DNA from: JAOUJD01 sp963811265
GTDB lineage: Bacteria; Pseudomonadota; Gammaproteobacteria; Burkholderiales; Burkholderiaceae_F
NCBI GenBank assembly: GCA_963811265.1
Contig: CAWEQS010000026.1
Coordinates: forward strand, 186,001-250,000
Reading direction: 5' to 3'
DNA length: 64,000 bases
The position numbers were made by a program, and so were the translations under genes. Each line of letters begins with the position of its first letter. The stretch's first letter is position 1. Below the pieces are notes generated by a model. The model made no database searches and was not told where the DNA came from. It saw nothing but the letters and a program-made list of their open reading frames with translations. Below, piece after piece: positions 1-10,123 of this stretch.

Positions 1-286
1 CGGGCTTGCCGAACACCTGGACGCCGGACTTCATCAGGTCGGACACCATCCAGGCGTCGCCCGGCGAGGTCAGCGTGTAGCGCGCCCCCTCGGCCGGGGT
101 GACCTGCAGCGTGCGGCCCTGGACCTCGACGCGCTTGATCTTGCCCGCCTTGGCCTCTTCCAGGAACTGCGTGTAGCTCACGGACTCGGCGGGCTTCTGC
201 CGGCTCTCGAACTGCTTGAAGACCGTGAACAGGACGAGCGCGATCACCATCCAGATGGCGGCCTTCGCGAACATGTTGTTGTTCAA
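1..286 (-). CDS. ftsH: ATP-dependent zinc metalloprotease FtsH, N-terminal part (cut by window edge)
   Basis: Only the first ~95 codons lie in the window. The protein starts LNNNMFAKAAIWMV, followed by a hydrophobic transmembrane segment (VIALVLFTVF) and then FKQFESRQ and a periplasmic stretch with SYTQFLEEAKAGKI. This matches the start of FtsH, the membrane-anchored AAA+ protease that degrades misassembled membrane proteins and regulators. A TTG start at 286 is preferred over the ATG at 274: an AAGGAG ribosome site lies 7 bases before the TTG, and FtsH proteins usually begin MNNN. The AAA and protease domains are outside the window. It follows rlmE on the same strand, as in E. coli. Confidence 0.93.
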   Translation of the reverse strand, partial: MNNNMFAKAAIWMVIALVLFTVFKQFESRQKPAESVSYTQFLEEAKAGKIKRVEVQGRTLQVTPAEGARYTLTSPGDAWMVSDLMKSGVQVFGKP

Positions 287-426
287 CGTGGGACTCCTTG
301 TTGAGTCGTCTCGGGCGTCGTTTCCGGGACGACTCGAGTGAACCGGGGGCCTCCGGCCGGAGCCGGATCGGGGCAGAAGAGAGGGGGCGAACCGATTCTA
401 AACCCGCTTCGCCCCGGCTTTCTCTA

Positions 427-455
427 AGTAGAGGGCAAGTCCCGGCCATTTCAAG
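427..455 (-). promoter_or_regulatory. Candidate heat-shock (sigma32) promoter for ftsH
   Basis: Reading the minus strand, CTTGAAA (455-449, identical to the usual sigma32 -35 core) is followed after 14 bases by CCTCTACT (434-427), a partial match to the -10 consensus CCCCATNT. It lies in the 197-base gap between rlmE and ftsH, with a predicted start site about 130 bases upstream of the ftsH start codon. Heat-shock control of ftsH is known in enterobacteria. The assignment here is by motif only. Confidence 0.4.
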
Positions 456-483
456 GCCATCGGTCGCGCCACGAGGGAAGGAA

Positions 484-1140
484 TTACCCGACCGCCGGCG
501 CTCGCAGCCCGCGGGCCAGCAGGTAGACCTCGGCCGAACTCTCCCGCGAAGCTGCCGGCTTGCGCACGGCAACGGATCGAAAACTGCGCTTCAGCCGCTC
601 CACGAACTGGCTGTGGCCGCTGCCCTGGAAGGCCTTGACCAGGAATGCGCCGTCCGGCTTCAGGTGCTTGACGGCGAATTCGAGCGCAAGTTCCGCGACC
701 AGCAGGCTGCGGGCGGCATCGGCGGCGGAGACTCCGGACAGATTGGGCGCCATGTCCGACACGACGACGTCGACTTTCGCGCCCCCGAGCTTCGCTTCCA
801 GAAGCTGTTCGACCGCTTCGTCCCGGAAGTCGCCCTGGATCACGTCGACGTCGGGCAGCGGTTCCATCGGCAGGATGTCGAGCGCAAGCACCCGGCCGCT
901 CAGCTTCCCGTGGCGGCTCAGCCGCTCCCGGATCACCTGGGTCCAGCTGCCGGGCGCGGCGCCCAGATCGACGACGACGGCACCGGGCCGCAGCAGCTTG
1001 TCCTTGTCGTCGATCTCCGTCAGCTTGTACGCCGCGCGCGAGCGATAGCCCTCCTGGACCGACCGCTTCACGAACGGGTCCGACAGGTGGCGCTCGATCC
1101 ACTCCCGGTTGGAGCGGTGCTTTTTCTTGGCTTGAGGCAT
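484..1140 (-). CDS. rlmE: 23S rRNA (uridine-2'-O-)-methyltransferase RlmE (FtsJ/RrmJ)
   Basis: Predicted 218 aa, the normal size for RlmE, which methylates the 2'-O of U2552 in 23S rRNA using S-adenosylmethionine. The SAM-binding motif VDLGAAPGS is at residues 57-65. The catalytic K-D-K-E set is visible as K39 (AAYKL), D129 (VVSDMAPN), K169 (FLVKAFQG) and E204 (SSAEVY). The start MPQAKKKHRSN at 1140 is chosen because an AGGGA site precedes it and the basic N-terminus is typical; an upstream in-frame ATG at 1173 would add 11 unlikely residues. It is divergent from yhbY and followed by ftsH, a conserved order. Confidence 0.95.
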   Translation of the reverse strand: MPQAKKKHRSNREWIERHLSDPFVKRSVQEGYRSRAAYKLTEIDDKDKLLRPGAVVVDLGAAPGSWTQVIRERLSRHGKLSGRVLALDILPMEPLPDVDVIQGDFRDEAVEQLLEAKLGGAKVDVVVSDMAPNLSGVSAADAARSLLVAELALEFAVKHLKPDGAFLVKAFQGSGHSQFVERLKRSFRSVAVRKPAASRESSAEVYLLARGLRAPAVG

Positions 1141-1178
1141 GTTCCCTGCAAACTCTGCCGGTCGGAGACGCAATCCGG

Positions 1179-1206
1179 TTGAAGCCGGACCCCGCGCCGC
1201 TAGACT
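1179..1206 (+). promoter_or_regulatory. Candidate sigma70 promoter for yhbY
   Basis: TTGAAG (1179-1184), a 16-base spacer and TAGACT (1201-1206) resemble a vegetative promoter. Transcription would begin near 1213, right at the GGAGG ribosome site of yhbY, so the leader would be very short. This is motif evidence only. Confidence 0.35.
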
Positions 1207-1223
1207 GTAAATGGAGGATACAA

Positions 1224-1748
1224 ATGGCCGAGATTCAACTCACACCGAAAGAACGGCAGGCGCTCAAGGCCCTCGCACACGGCCTGAAGCCGGTCGTGCT
1301 GCTCGGCTCGGCCGGGCTGTCGCCGTCGGTCGTCAAGGAAATCGACCGCGCGCTGCTGGCCCATGAACTCATCAAGGTGAAGGTGCCGGGCGACGACCGC
1401 AGCGAACGCGAGGAACTCTTCGCTTCGCTTGCGGAAAATCTTTCCGCGGCCCGCGTGCAGGCGATCGGCAAGCTGCTGGTGCTGTTCCGGCCTGCCCCCG
1501 AGGAAGAGGACCAGGCGCCCCAGGCCCCTCGCCAGAAAGGGAGTCGCAACATGCGTACCGAAAATCGCTCACCCAAGGCCCCGGCCACCACGCCGCGAGG
1601 CAAGACCCCCGCCCCAACGGGACGCACCAAGGCGGGACGCGATGATGCGGAGCGGGTGAATCGCGGCACCGTGCCGCGCCTCGATCCGGGCACGGCGCGT
1701 CGCGCCGTCGGGCGGACCAACGCGCCCAAGGGCGGGCGCGGCAAGTAG
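1224..1748 (+). CDS. yhbY: YhbY-family CRM-domain RNA-binding protein with basic C-terminal tail
   Basis: Predicted 174 aa. Residues ~1-95 form a CRM domain: LTPKERQALKALAH, then the glycine-rich KPVVLLGSAGLS loop, then ALLAHELIKVKV. YhbY binds pre-50S ribosomal particles in E. coli. The ATG at 1224 is chosen because GGAGG (1213-1217) is correctly spaced before it. E. coli YhbY is about 97 aa; the extra ~75 residues here are low-complexity, rich in Pro, Arg, Lys, Thr and Gly and probably disordered. The tail may add unspecific RNA binding, which is inference. It is divergent from rlmE and convergent with greA. Confidence 0.9.
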   Translation: MAEIQLTPKERQALKALAHGLKPVVLLGSAGLSPSVVKEIDRALLAHELIKVKVPGDDRSEREELFASLAENLSAARVQAIGKLLVLFRPAPEEEDQAPQAPRQKGSRNMRTENRSPKAPATTPRGKTPAPTGRTKAGRDDAERVNRGTVPRLDPGTARRAVGRTNAPKGGRGK

Positions 1749-1757
1749 GCCACCGCC

Positions 1758-1779
1758 GGTCGCCTACCCGTAGGCGACC
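1758..1779. terminator. Perfect 10-bp hairpin between convergent yhbY and greA
   Basis: GGTCGCCTAC, a 2-base loop and GTAGGCGACC form a perfect 10-bp stem across the greA stop codon and the 15-base gap to yhbY. There is no T-run on either side. It is more likely an mRNA 3'-end stabiliser or a weak bidirectional terminator than a classical intrinsic terminator. Confidence 0.4.
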
Positions 1780-2240
1780 GAGACGATCGAGTAGGCCCGC
1801 TTGCCGGCGGGAGCGAGGACTTCCGCCGTGTCGCCTTCGCTCTTGCCGATCAGCGCCCGCGCGATCGGGCTCGAGATCGAGACCAGCCCGGCCTTGATGT
1901 CGCCTTCGTCGTCGCCGACGATCTGGTACTTGACCATCTCGCCGGAGACCTCGTCCTCGAGCTCGACCGTCGCGCCGAACACCACCCGACCGGCGGCGTC
2001 CACCGTCGCCGGGTCGATGATCTGCAGGCTGGACAGCTTGCCCTCGAGTTCCTTGATCCGGCCCTCGATGAAGCCCTGCCGCTCGCGCGCGGCGTCGTAC
2101 TCGGCGTTCTCGGACAGGTCGCCCTTCTCGCGCGCTTCCTTGATGGCCTGGATGACGGCCGGCCGGTCCACCGCGCGCAGGCGCTGCAGTTCGGCCTTGA
2201 GTCTTTCGGCGCCACGCGCCGTGATCGGGATTGCACGCAT
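1764..2240 (-). CDS. greA: Transcription elongation factor GreA
   Basis: Exactly 158 aa, the standard GreA length, starting MRAIPITARGAERLKAEL. The N-terminal coiled-coil hairpin carries the acidic tip in EKGDLSENAEYDAAR (D41 and E44), which enters the RNA polymerase secondary channel and stimulates cleavage of backtracked RNA. The C-terminal FKBP-like domain holds EVSGEMVKYQIVG and SPIARALIGKSEGD. The ATG at 2240 gives family length; longer in-frame starts run into the terminator upstream. It lies after carB but behind an intrinsic hairpin, so it may be partly uncoupled from the car genes. Confidence 0.96.
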   Translation of the reverse strand: MRAIPITARGAERLKAELQRLRAVDRPAVIQAIKEAREKGDLSENAEYDAARERQGFIEGRIKELEGKLSSLQIIDPATVDAAGRVVFGATVELEDEVSGEMVKYQIVGDDEGDIKAGLVSISSPIARALIGKSEGDTAEVLAPAGKRAYSIVSVAYG

Positions 2241-2259
2241 ATCGGTCTGAAACCACCAG

Positions 2260-2289
2260 GGAAAAAGAAAGCCCCGGCAAAGCCGGGGC
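2260..2289 (-). terminator. Intrinsic terminator/attenuator between carB and greA
   Basis: On the minus strand GCCCCGGC, a 3-base loop and GCCGGGGC (stem 2271-2289) are followed by TTTCTTTTTCCC. This is a good Rho-independent terminator at the end of carB. greA starts 22 bases beyond the stem, so read-through would be needed for cotranscription. Confidence 0.8.
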
Positions 2290-2346
2290 CGCGAAAACAA
2301 TGTAGCCAAAGGCCCGGGGGCTTGCAACACCCCCGGGGACGTTCGG

Positions 2347-5581
<3,235 letters not shown>

Positions 5582-5598
<17 letters not shown>

Positions 5599-6196
5599 CG
5601 ATGGCCTTGTAGTTTTCGGGGGCGAGCCGGCGTTCGACCAGCTCGATCAGGATGTGGATGACCTTGATGTGCAGCTCCTGCACGCGGTCGGCGTAGCGGC
5701 CCGCCGGAGTGACGATCGCGATGTCGGCGATCTCGGCGAGCGGCGTGCCGGCGCGACCGGTCAGCGCGATCACGCGGACGCCGAGCCGCCTGGCCGCCTG
5801 CGCGGCCGCGACGACGTTCCTGCTGGTGCCGCTGGTCGAGATGGCGAGCAGGACGTCGCCCGCGCGGCCGTGCGCCTCGACGAAGCGCGCAAAGACCTGC
5901 TCGTAGCCGTAGTCGTTGCCGACGCAGGACAGGTGGCTCGGGTCGGCGATCGCCATTGCCGCATACCCGGGACGATTGTCGCGGAAGCGGCCCGTCAGTT
6001 CCTCGGCGAAGTGCATCGCGTCGCACATCGAGCCGCCATTGCCGCACGAGTACGCGCGACCGCCCGCGGCGAACGCGTCCGCGAGCATCTGGCCGGCGCG
6101 GGCGATCGCCGCGAGGGTCGCTTCGTCGCCATACAGGTGTTCGAGGCTGGCCGCCGCTTCGGCGAGCGCGGCGCGGACGACCGCGACGTCACTCAT
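5582..6196 (-). CDS. gmhA: Phosphoheptose (sedoheptulose-7-phosphate) isomerase GmhA
   Basis: 204-aa single SIS-domain protein. CGNGGSMCDAMHFAEELTGRF, SHLSCVGNDYGYEQVF, LLAISTSGTSRNV and QELHIKVIHILIE closely follow E. coli GmhA, including the catalytic Glu in AEELTGR and His in HIKVIH. The enzyme converts sedoheptulose 7-phosphate to D-glycero-D-manno-heptose 7-phosphate for the LPS inner core. DiaA-type DnaA-binding paralogs share this fold, so that role is the main alternative. It sits between carA and carB and overlaps carB by 17 bases. The ribosome site AAGGGGG, 8 bases before the ATG, comes from the palindromic intergenic element. Confidence 0.85.
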
Positions 6197-6199
6197 CTC

Positions 6200-6269
6200 G
6201 TAACCCCCTTGGCGCTGCGCGCCGTCCCCCCGAGGGGGAGCGAGCGCCTTCGGAGCGGCCGTGCGGCGC
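6200..6269. repeat. REP-like palindromic intergenic element between carA and gmhA
   Basis: The short carA-gmhA gap is almost filled by stacked inverted repeats: GGCGC-tgc-GCGCC (6211-6223), TCCCCC-cga-GGGGGA (6225-6239) and a GC-rich CGCC/GGAGCG tail. The form is like extragenic palindromes found between genes in Burkholderiales genomes. Its first bases also supply the gmhA ribosome site. Only one copy is visible in this window, so repetitive status is inferred. Confidence 0.45.
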
Positions 6270-7448
6270 TCATGCCGCCTCCATCAGCTTCACGAAGCGA
6301 TCGAACAGGTCGCCGATGTCGTGCGGGCCGGGGCTCGCCTCGGGGTGGCCCTGGAAGCAGAACGCCGGCGCATCGGTCAGCGCGAAGCCCTGCAGCGAGC
6401 CGTCGAACAGCGATACGTGGGTCACGCGCACGTTGGCGGGCAGCGATCTCTCGTCGACCGCGAAGCCGTGGTTCTGGCTGGTGATGTAGACCTTGCGCGA
6501 CTCGACGTCGACCACGGGGTGGTTGGCGCCGTGATGGCCGAACTTCATCTTCAGCGTGCGGCCGCCGACCGCCAGCCCCATGATCTGGTGACCAAGGCAG
6601 ATGCCGAAGGTCGGCAGCTTGCGTGCGATGAACTCCCGCGCTGCATCGATCGCGTAGGTGCACGGCTCGGGGTCGCCCGGGCCGTTCGACAGGAATATGC
6701 CGTCCGGCGCCAGCTTCAGCACCTCGTCCACCGTCGTCTGCGCCGGCACCACCGTGATGCGGCAGCCGCGATCGGCCATCAGGCGCAGGATGTTCCGCTT
6801 GACGCCGTAGTCGAACGCGACGACGTGGAAGCGGAACGCGTCCGGCGTGACGTAGCCGGGCGTGCCGTCGGCGCGCGCCAGCTTCCACGTCCCCTCGGTC
6901 CACGGGTAGGACTGCCGCGTGGTGACGACTTTCGCGAGGTCCTGCCCGGCCATGCCCGGATACCGCTGCGCCTGCGCCAGCGCGTCCTGCACCATCGCGT
7001 CGGTCAGCGGCTGGCCTTCGCCGGCCGCGACGATCACGCCCGCCTGCGCGCCCTTTTCACGCAGGATGCGGGTGAGCTTGCGGGTGTCGATGTCGGCGAT
7101 GCCGACGATGCCTTCGTCGCGCAGGTAGGTCGACAGGTCGCGCCGCATCCGGAAGTTCGACGGACGCTGCGGCAGGTCGCGGATCACGAGGCCGGCGGCG
7201 AACACGCGCGGCGCCTCGACGTCCTCGTCGTTCACGCCGGTGTTGCCGATGTGCGGGTACGTCAGCGTGACGATCTGGCCGGCGTAGGACGGATCGGTCA
7301 GGATCTCCTGGTATCCGCTCATCGCCGTGTTGAAGACGACTTCTCCGAGCGTCTTGCCGGGCGCGCCGATCGAACGGCCGCGAAAGATCGTTCCGTCGGC
7401 CAGCACCAGGGCCGCGACGGGACGCGGATCAACAATCAGGGGGGCCAA
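6270..7448 (-). CDS. carA: Carbamoyl-phosphate synthase small (glutaminase) subunit CarA
   Basis: 392 aa from a TTG start. The N-terminal CPSase_sm domain contains FRGRSIGAPG and MSGYQEILTDPSYAGQIV. The C-terminal class I glutamine amidotransferase has the nucleophile elbow FGICLGHQ (C284), plus H368 and E370 in FQGHPEASPGP. It releases ammonia from glutamine for CarB. The TTG at 7448 is selected because AAGGAG lies 5 bases upstream and the protein then begins APLIVDPRPVAALVLADGT, in register with the family. The frame stays open further upstream, but that stretch has no family similarity. Downstream are gmhA and carB. Confidence 0.96.
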   Translation of the reverse strand: MAPLIVDPRPVAALVLADGTIFRGRSIGAPGKTLGEVVFNTAMSGYQEILTDPSYAGQIVTLTYPHIGNTGVNDEDVEAPRVFAAGLVIRDLPQRPSNFRMRRDLSTYLRDEGIVGIADIDTRKLTRILREKGAQAGVIVAAGEGQPLTDAMVQDALAQAQRYPGMAGQDLAKVVTTRQSYPWTEGTWKLARADGTPGYVTPDAFRFHVVAFDYGVKRNILRLMADRGCRITVVPAQTTVDEVLKLAPDGIFLSNGPGDPEPCTYAIDAAREFIARKLPTFGICLGHQIMGLAVGGRTLKMKFGHHGANHPVVDVESRKVYITSQNHGFAVDERSLPANVRVTHVSLFDGSLQGFALTDAPAFCFQGHPEASPGPHDIGDLFDRFVKLMEAA

Positions 7449-7551
7449 CGAAGCTCCTTCGCGCAGCTTGGCGGCCACCGGACGCCTGCGCCGCGATGCA
7501 CGGGATGACCGACCTGCGTCTCCCGAAATTCGGCTACAGATAAACTTGCGG

Positions 7552-7557
7552 ATTATA
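7552..7557 (-). promoter_or_regulatory. Possible -10 box for carA
   Basis: A perfect TATAAT on the minus strand lies 104 bases upstream of the carA TTG start in the divergent carA/tal gap. No clear -35 hexamer is visible 16-18 bases upstream. The gap is AT-richer than its surroundings. Confidence 0.3.
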
Positions 7558-7589
7558 TCGTGACAGCGCCGCGCGACCCGGCAGCTCCC

Positions 7590-8546
7590 ATGCCCTCCCG
7601 ACTGGACGGACTCAAGCAGTGGACGACCATCGTCGCCGACACCGGTGATCTCGCGGCGATCGAACGGCTGCGCCCGCGCGACGCCACGACGAACCCGTCG
7701 CTCATCCTGAAGGCGGCGCAGAAGCCGGAGTACCGGCCGCTGCTGGTCGACACGCTGCGCCCGCACCGGACGGAAGCGGTCGCTGCGCAGCTCGATCGCG
7801 TGCTGGTCGCGTTCGGCGCGCGCATCCTCGGCCTGATCGACGGCCGCGTTTCCACCGAGGTCGACGCGCGACTGTCCTTCGACACGCGCGCGACCATCGA
7901 GAAGGCGCGCCACCTCATCGCGCTATACGAAGCACTCGGCGTTTCGCGCGAGCGGGTGCTGATCAAGATCGCTTCGACCTGGGAAGGCATCCGCGCCGCG
8001 GAAGTGCTCGAGCGGGAAGGAATCCACTGCAACCTGACACTGCTGTTCGCGATGCCGCAGGCGGAAGCGTGCGCGCAGGCGGGCGTGACGCTGATCTCGC
8101 CGTTCGTGGGCCGCATCTACGACTGGCACCGGAAGGCCGCCGGCAGCCAGTGGGACGAGGCCGCCATGAGCGGCGCCAACGACCCCGGCGTCCGTTCCGT
8201 CCGCGCGATCTTCGCGCGGCTCAAGGGCGGCGGCTACCGGACCGAGGTGATGGGCGCGAGCTTCCGCAGCGTCGGCCAGGTGCTGGCGCTCGCCGGCTGC
8301 GACCTGCTGACGATCAGCCCGGAACTGCTCGATGAACTGTCCGCGTCGACGGGCGAGGTACCCAGGGCGCTCGACCGGGACAGCGTGGAGCGCGCGCCGC
8401 CGATCGATCTCACCGAGCGCGCGTTTCGCTGGAGCCTGAACGAGGACGCGATGGCGACCGAGAAGCTCGCCGAAGGCATCCGCGCTTTCGCGACCGACGC
8501 CGTCAAGCTGGAGAAGATCATCGCCGGCCTCGATACCTCGTGCTGA
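7590..8546 (+). CDS. tal: Transaldolase
   Basis: 318 aa, almost the same length as E. coli TalB (317). The protein reads MPSRLDGLKQWTTIVADTGD, DATTNPSLIL, and VLIKIASTWEG with the Schiff-base lysine at K126. It transfers dihydroxyacetone units between sedoheptulose 7-phosphate and glyceraldehyde 3-phosphate in the pentose phosphate pathway. The ATG at 7590 aligns with the family; a GTG at 7560 would add 10 residues. Its substrate sedoheptulose 7-phosphate is also the substrate of the nearby GmhA, though the genes are divergent. The stop overlaps the next gene by 7 bases. Confidence 0.95.
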   Translation: MPSRLDGLKQWTTIVADTGDLAAIERLRPRDATTNPSLILKAAQKPEYRPLLVDTLRPHRTEAVAAQLDRVLVAFGARILGLIDGRVSTEVDARLSFDTRATIEKARHLIALYEALGVSRERVLIKIASTWEGIRAAEVLEREGIHCNLTLLFAMPQAEACAQAGVTLISPFVGRIYDWHRKAAGSQWDEAAMSGANDPGVRSVRAIFARLKGGGYRTEVMGASFRSVGQVLALAGCDLLTISPELLDELSASTGEVPRALDRDSVERAPPIDLTERAFRWSLNEDAMATEKLAEGIRAFATDAVKLEKIIAGLDTSC

Positions 8547-10096
8547 TCATCCCGTACCAGACCCGGTTCTCCTCCGGGTCGTTGCCGGTGGTCACGCTTG
8601 CCCTGATCCTCCTCAACGCACTCGTCTACTTCGTGCTCCAGGCGGGCGACCGCCAGGCCAGCCAGAACGCCGCGGCGTACTACTTCAGCTCGGAACTGCC
8701 AGCGATCGAACTGCCGCGGTTCGCCGCGGCCCTCGAGCAGCGCGGCGATCCGCGCGCCGTGCGCGTCCTGCGCGCGGTGAACGCGCAACCGCGCGGCCCG
8801 GAGTCGCGGGCGATCCTTGCAGCGATGCAGCGCGACCGCGAATTCATGCGCGACCTGAAAGGCGGAGCGCTGCTGCCGGCAAGCGATCCCGCGTACGAGA
8901 CGTGGCGCCAGCAGCGTGAACGCTTCGAGGGCCTGCTGAAGGAGGTCTTCACCGAGCGGTTCGCGCTCCAGCCCGGCGGCAGCTGGTTCGGGCTGCTGAC
9001 CCACCAGTTCCTGCACGGCGACGCGATGCACTGGTTCGGAAACATGCTCGTGCTGCTGCTCGCCGGTCCGTTTGCCGAAGCGGCGCTCGGACGGACGCGC
9101 TTCCTGCTCGCCTACCTGTTCAGTGGCGCCTGCGCCGGAGCGCTGTTCCTGTCGCTGAACGGCCAGGCGCTGGTGGGCGCCTCCGGCGCGATCGCCGGCG
9201 CCATGGCGATGGTCGCGGTGCTGTACGGCACGCGCAAGGTGCCGGTGTTCTATTGGCTCTTCGTCTACTTCAACACCGCGCGGGTACCGGCGCTGCTGCT
9301 GCTTCCGGTCTGGATCGTGATCGAGGCGGTGCAGTGGGGACTGTCGCCCGGCTCGCGCGTCGCCTACACGGCTCACATCGGCGGATTCCTGGCGGGCGCG
9401 CTGGCGGCCTGGCTGCTCAAGTCCGGCGGCCAGCCGGAAGTCCAGAAGATCCTCGACGAGCAGTTCGCCGGCGACGACGACCGCGACCGCCGCGCGACGC
9501 TGCTGCACGACGCGCAGCAGGCCGCCGCCCGGCTCGACACGCGACGCGCCGCGCGCGCGTACGCGCAGCTGCTCACCTACGAGCCAGGCGATGCGAGCCA
9601 CGCGACCGCGTACTTCAACATGGCCCTGCTCGGCCGCCATCCGGAAACGCTGCTCGACGCGTCCGTGCGTGCGCTATCGATACGCGACCCCGCCGCGCGC
9701 GCCCAGCTGCGTCCGACCTACGCGAAGATGAGCCAGGCCGACGTGGTCGCACTGCTTCCGGTGGACGGACAGCTGCGCCTGGTCAGGCGCCTCGCCGGCG
9801 TCCGCGAGGACGCCGCGGCACTGCGGGTGCTCGACGGACTGACAGCGAACGAGACAACCAGGCGTCGCCACGCGGGCGAGATCGCCGACTGCCTGGCGAC
9901 GCTGCTCAGGACCTACTCGCGCGGCGGATCGGAGCTCGAGGCGGCGCAGGTCAGGCAGCGGCTCGCGGCTCACTTTCCGTCCGCCGCCCCGGCCGGCAAC
10001 GAATCCGGGGCGATCGCGATGCCTCGGCACGTCGCGCAAGTCGCGACCTCGCAGCTCGACATCGACCTCGACTCGAAGCCGCTGTCGCGGCCCTGA
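8540..10096 (+). CDS. Rhomboid-family intramembrane serine protease with long C-terminal cytoplasmic region
   Basis: 518 aa from a GTG start overlapping tal. The first transmembrane segment is at ~15-33. A soluble insert of ~100 residues (36-140) precedes the rhomboid core at ~150-293. The core shows LHGDAMHWFGNM (H159, H164, N168), the catalytic serine S215 in VGASGAIAG and the catalytic His H279 in AYTAHIGGFLAG, so the Ser-His dyad is complete. The last ~220 residues are helical and repeat-like (AARLDTRRAARAYAQLLTYEP), possibly TPR-like. Rhomboids cleave substrates within the membrane; the substrate here is unknown. The loop between TM1 and the core and the C-terminal tail are longer than in GlpG. 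Confidence 0.85.
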   Translation: MLIIPYQTRFSSGSLPVVTLALILLNALVYFVLQAGDRQASQNAAAYYFSSELPAIELPRFAAALEQRGDPRAVRVLRAVNAQPRGPESRAILAAMQRDREFMRDLKGGALLPASDPAYETWRQQRERFEGLLKEVFTERFALQPGGSWFGLLTHQFLHGDAMHWFGNMLVLLLAGPFAEAALGRTRFLLAYLFSGACAGALFLSLNGQALVGASGAIAGAMAMVAVLYGTRKVPVFYWLFVYFNTARVPALLLLPVWIVIEAVQWGLSPGSRVAYTAHIGGFLAGALAAWLLKSGGQPEVQKILDEQFAGDDDRDRRATLLHDAQQAAARLDTRRAARAYAQLLTYEPGDASHATAYFNMALLGRHPETLLDASVRALSIRDPAARAQLRPTYAKMSQADVVALLPVDGQLRLVRRLAGVREDAAALRVLDGLTANETTRRRHAGEIADCLATLLRTYSRGGSELEAAQVRQRLAAHFPSAAPAGNESGAIAMPRHVAQVATSQLDIDLDSKPLSRP

Positions 10097-10123
10097 GCCG
10101 GACGCGACAGCCCTTCCGGCGGA

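Noticed and set aside
7560..7589. GTG start for transaldolase adding ten residues
   Set aside because: The extra residues have no counterpart in TalB, and the ATG at 7590 aligns directly with the family N-terminus.
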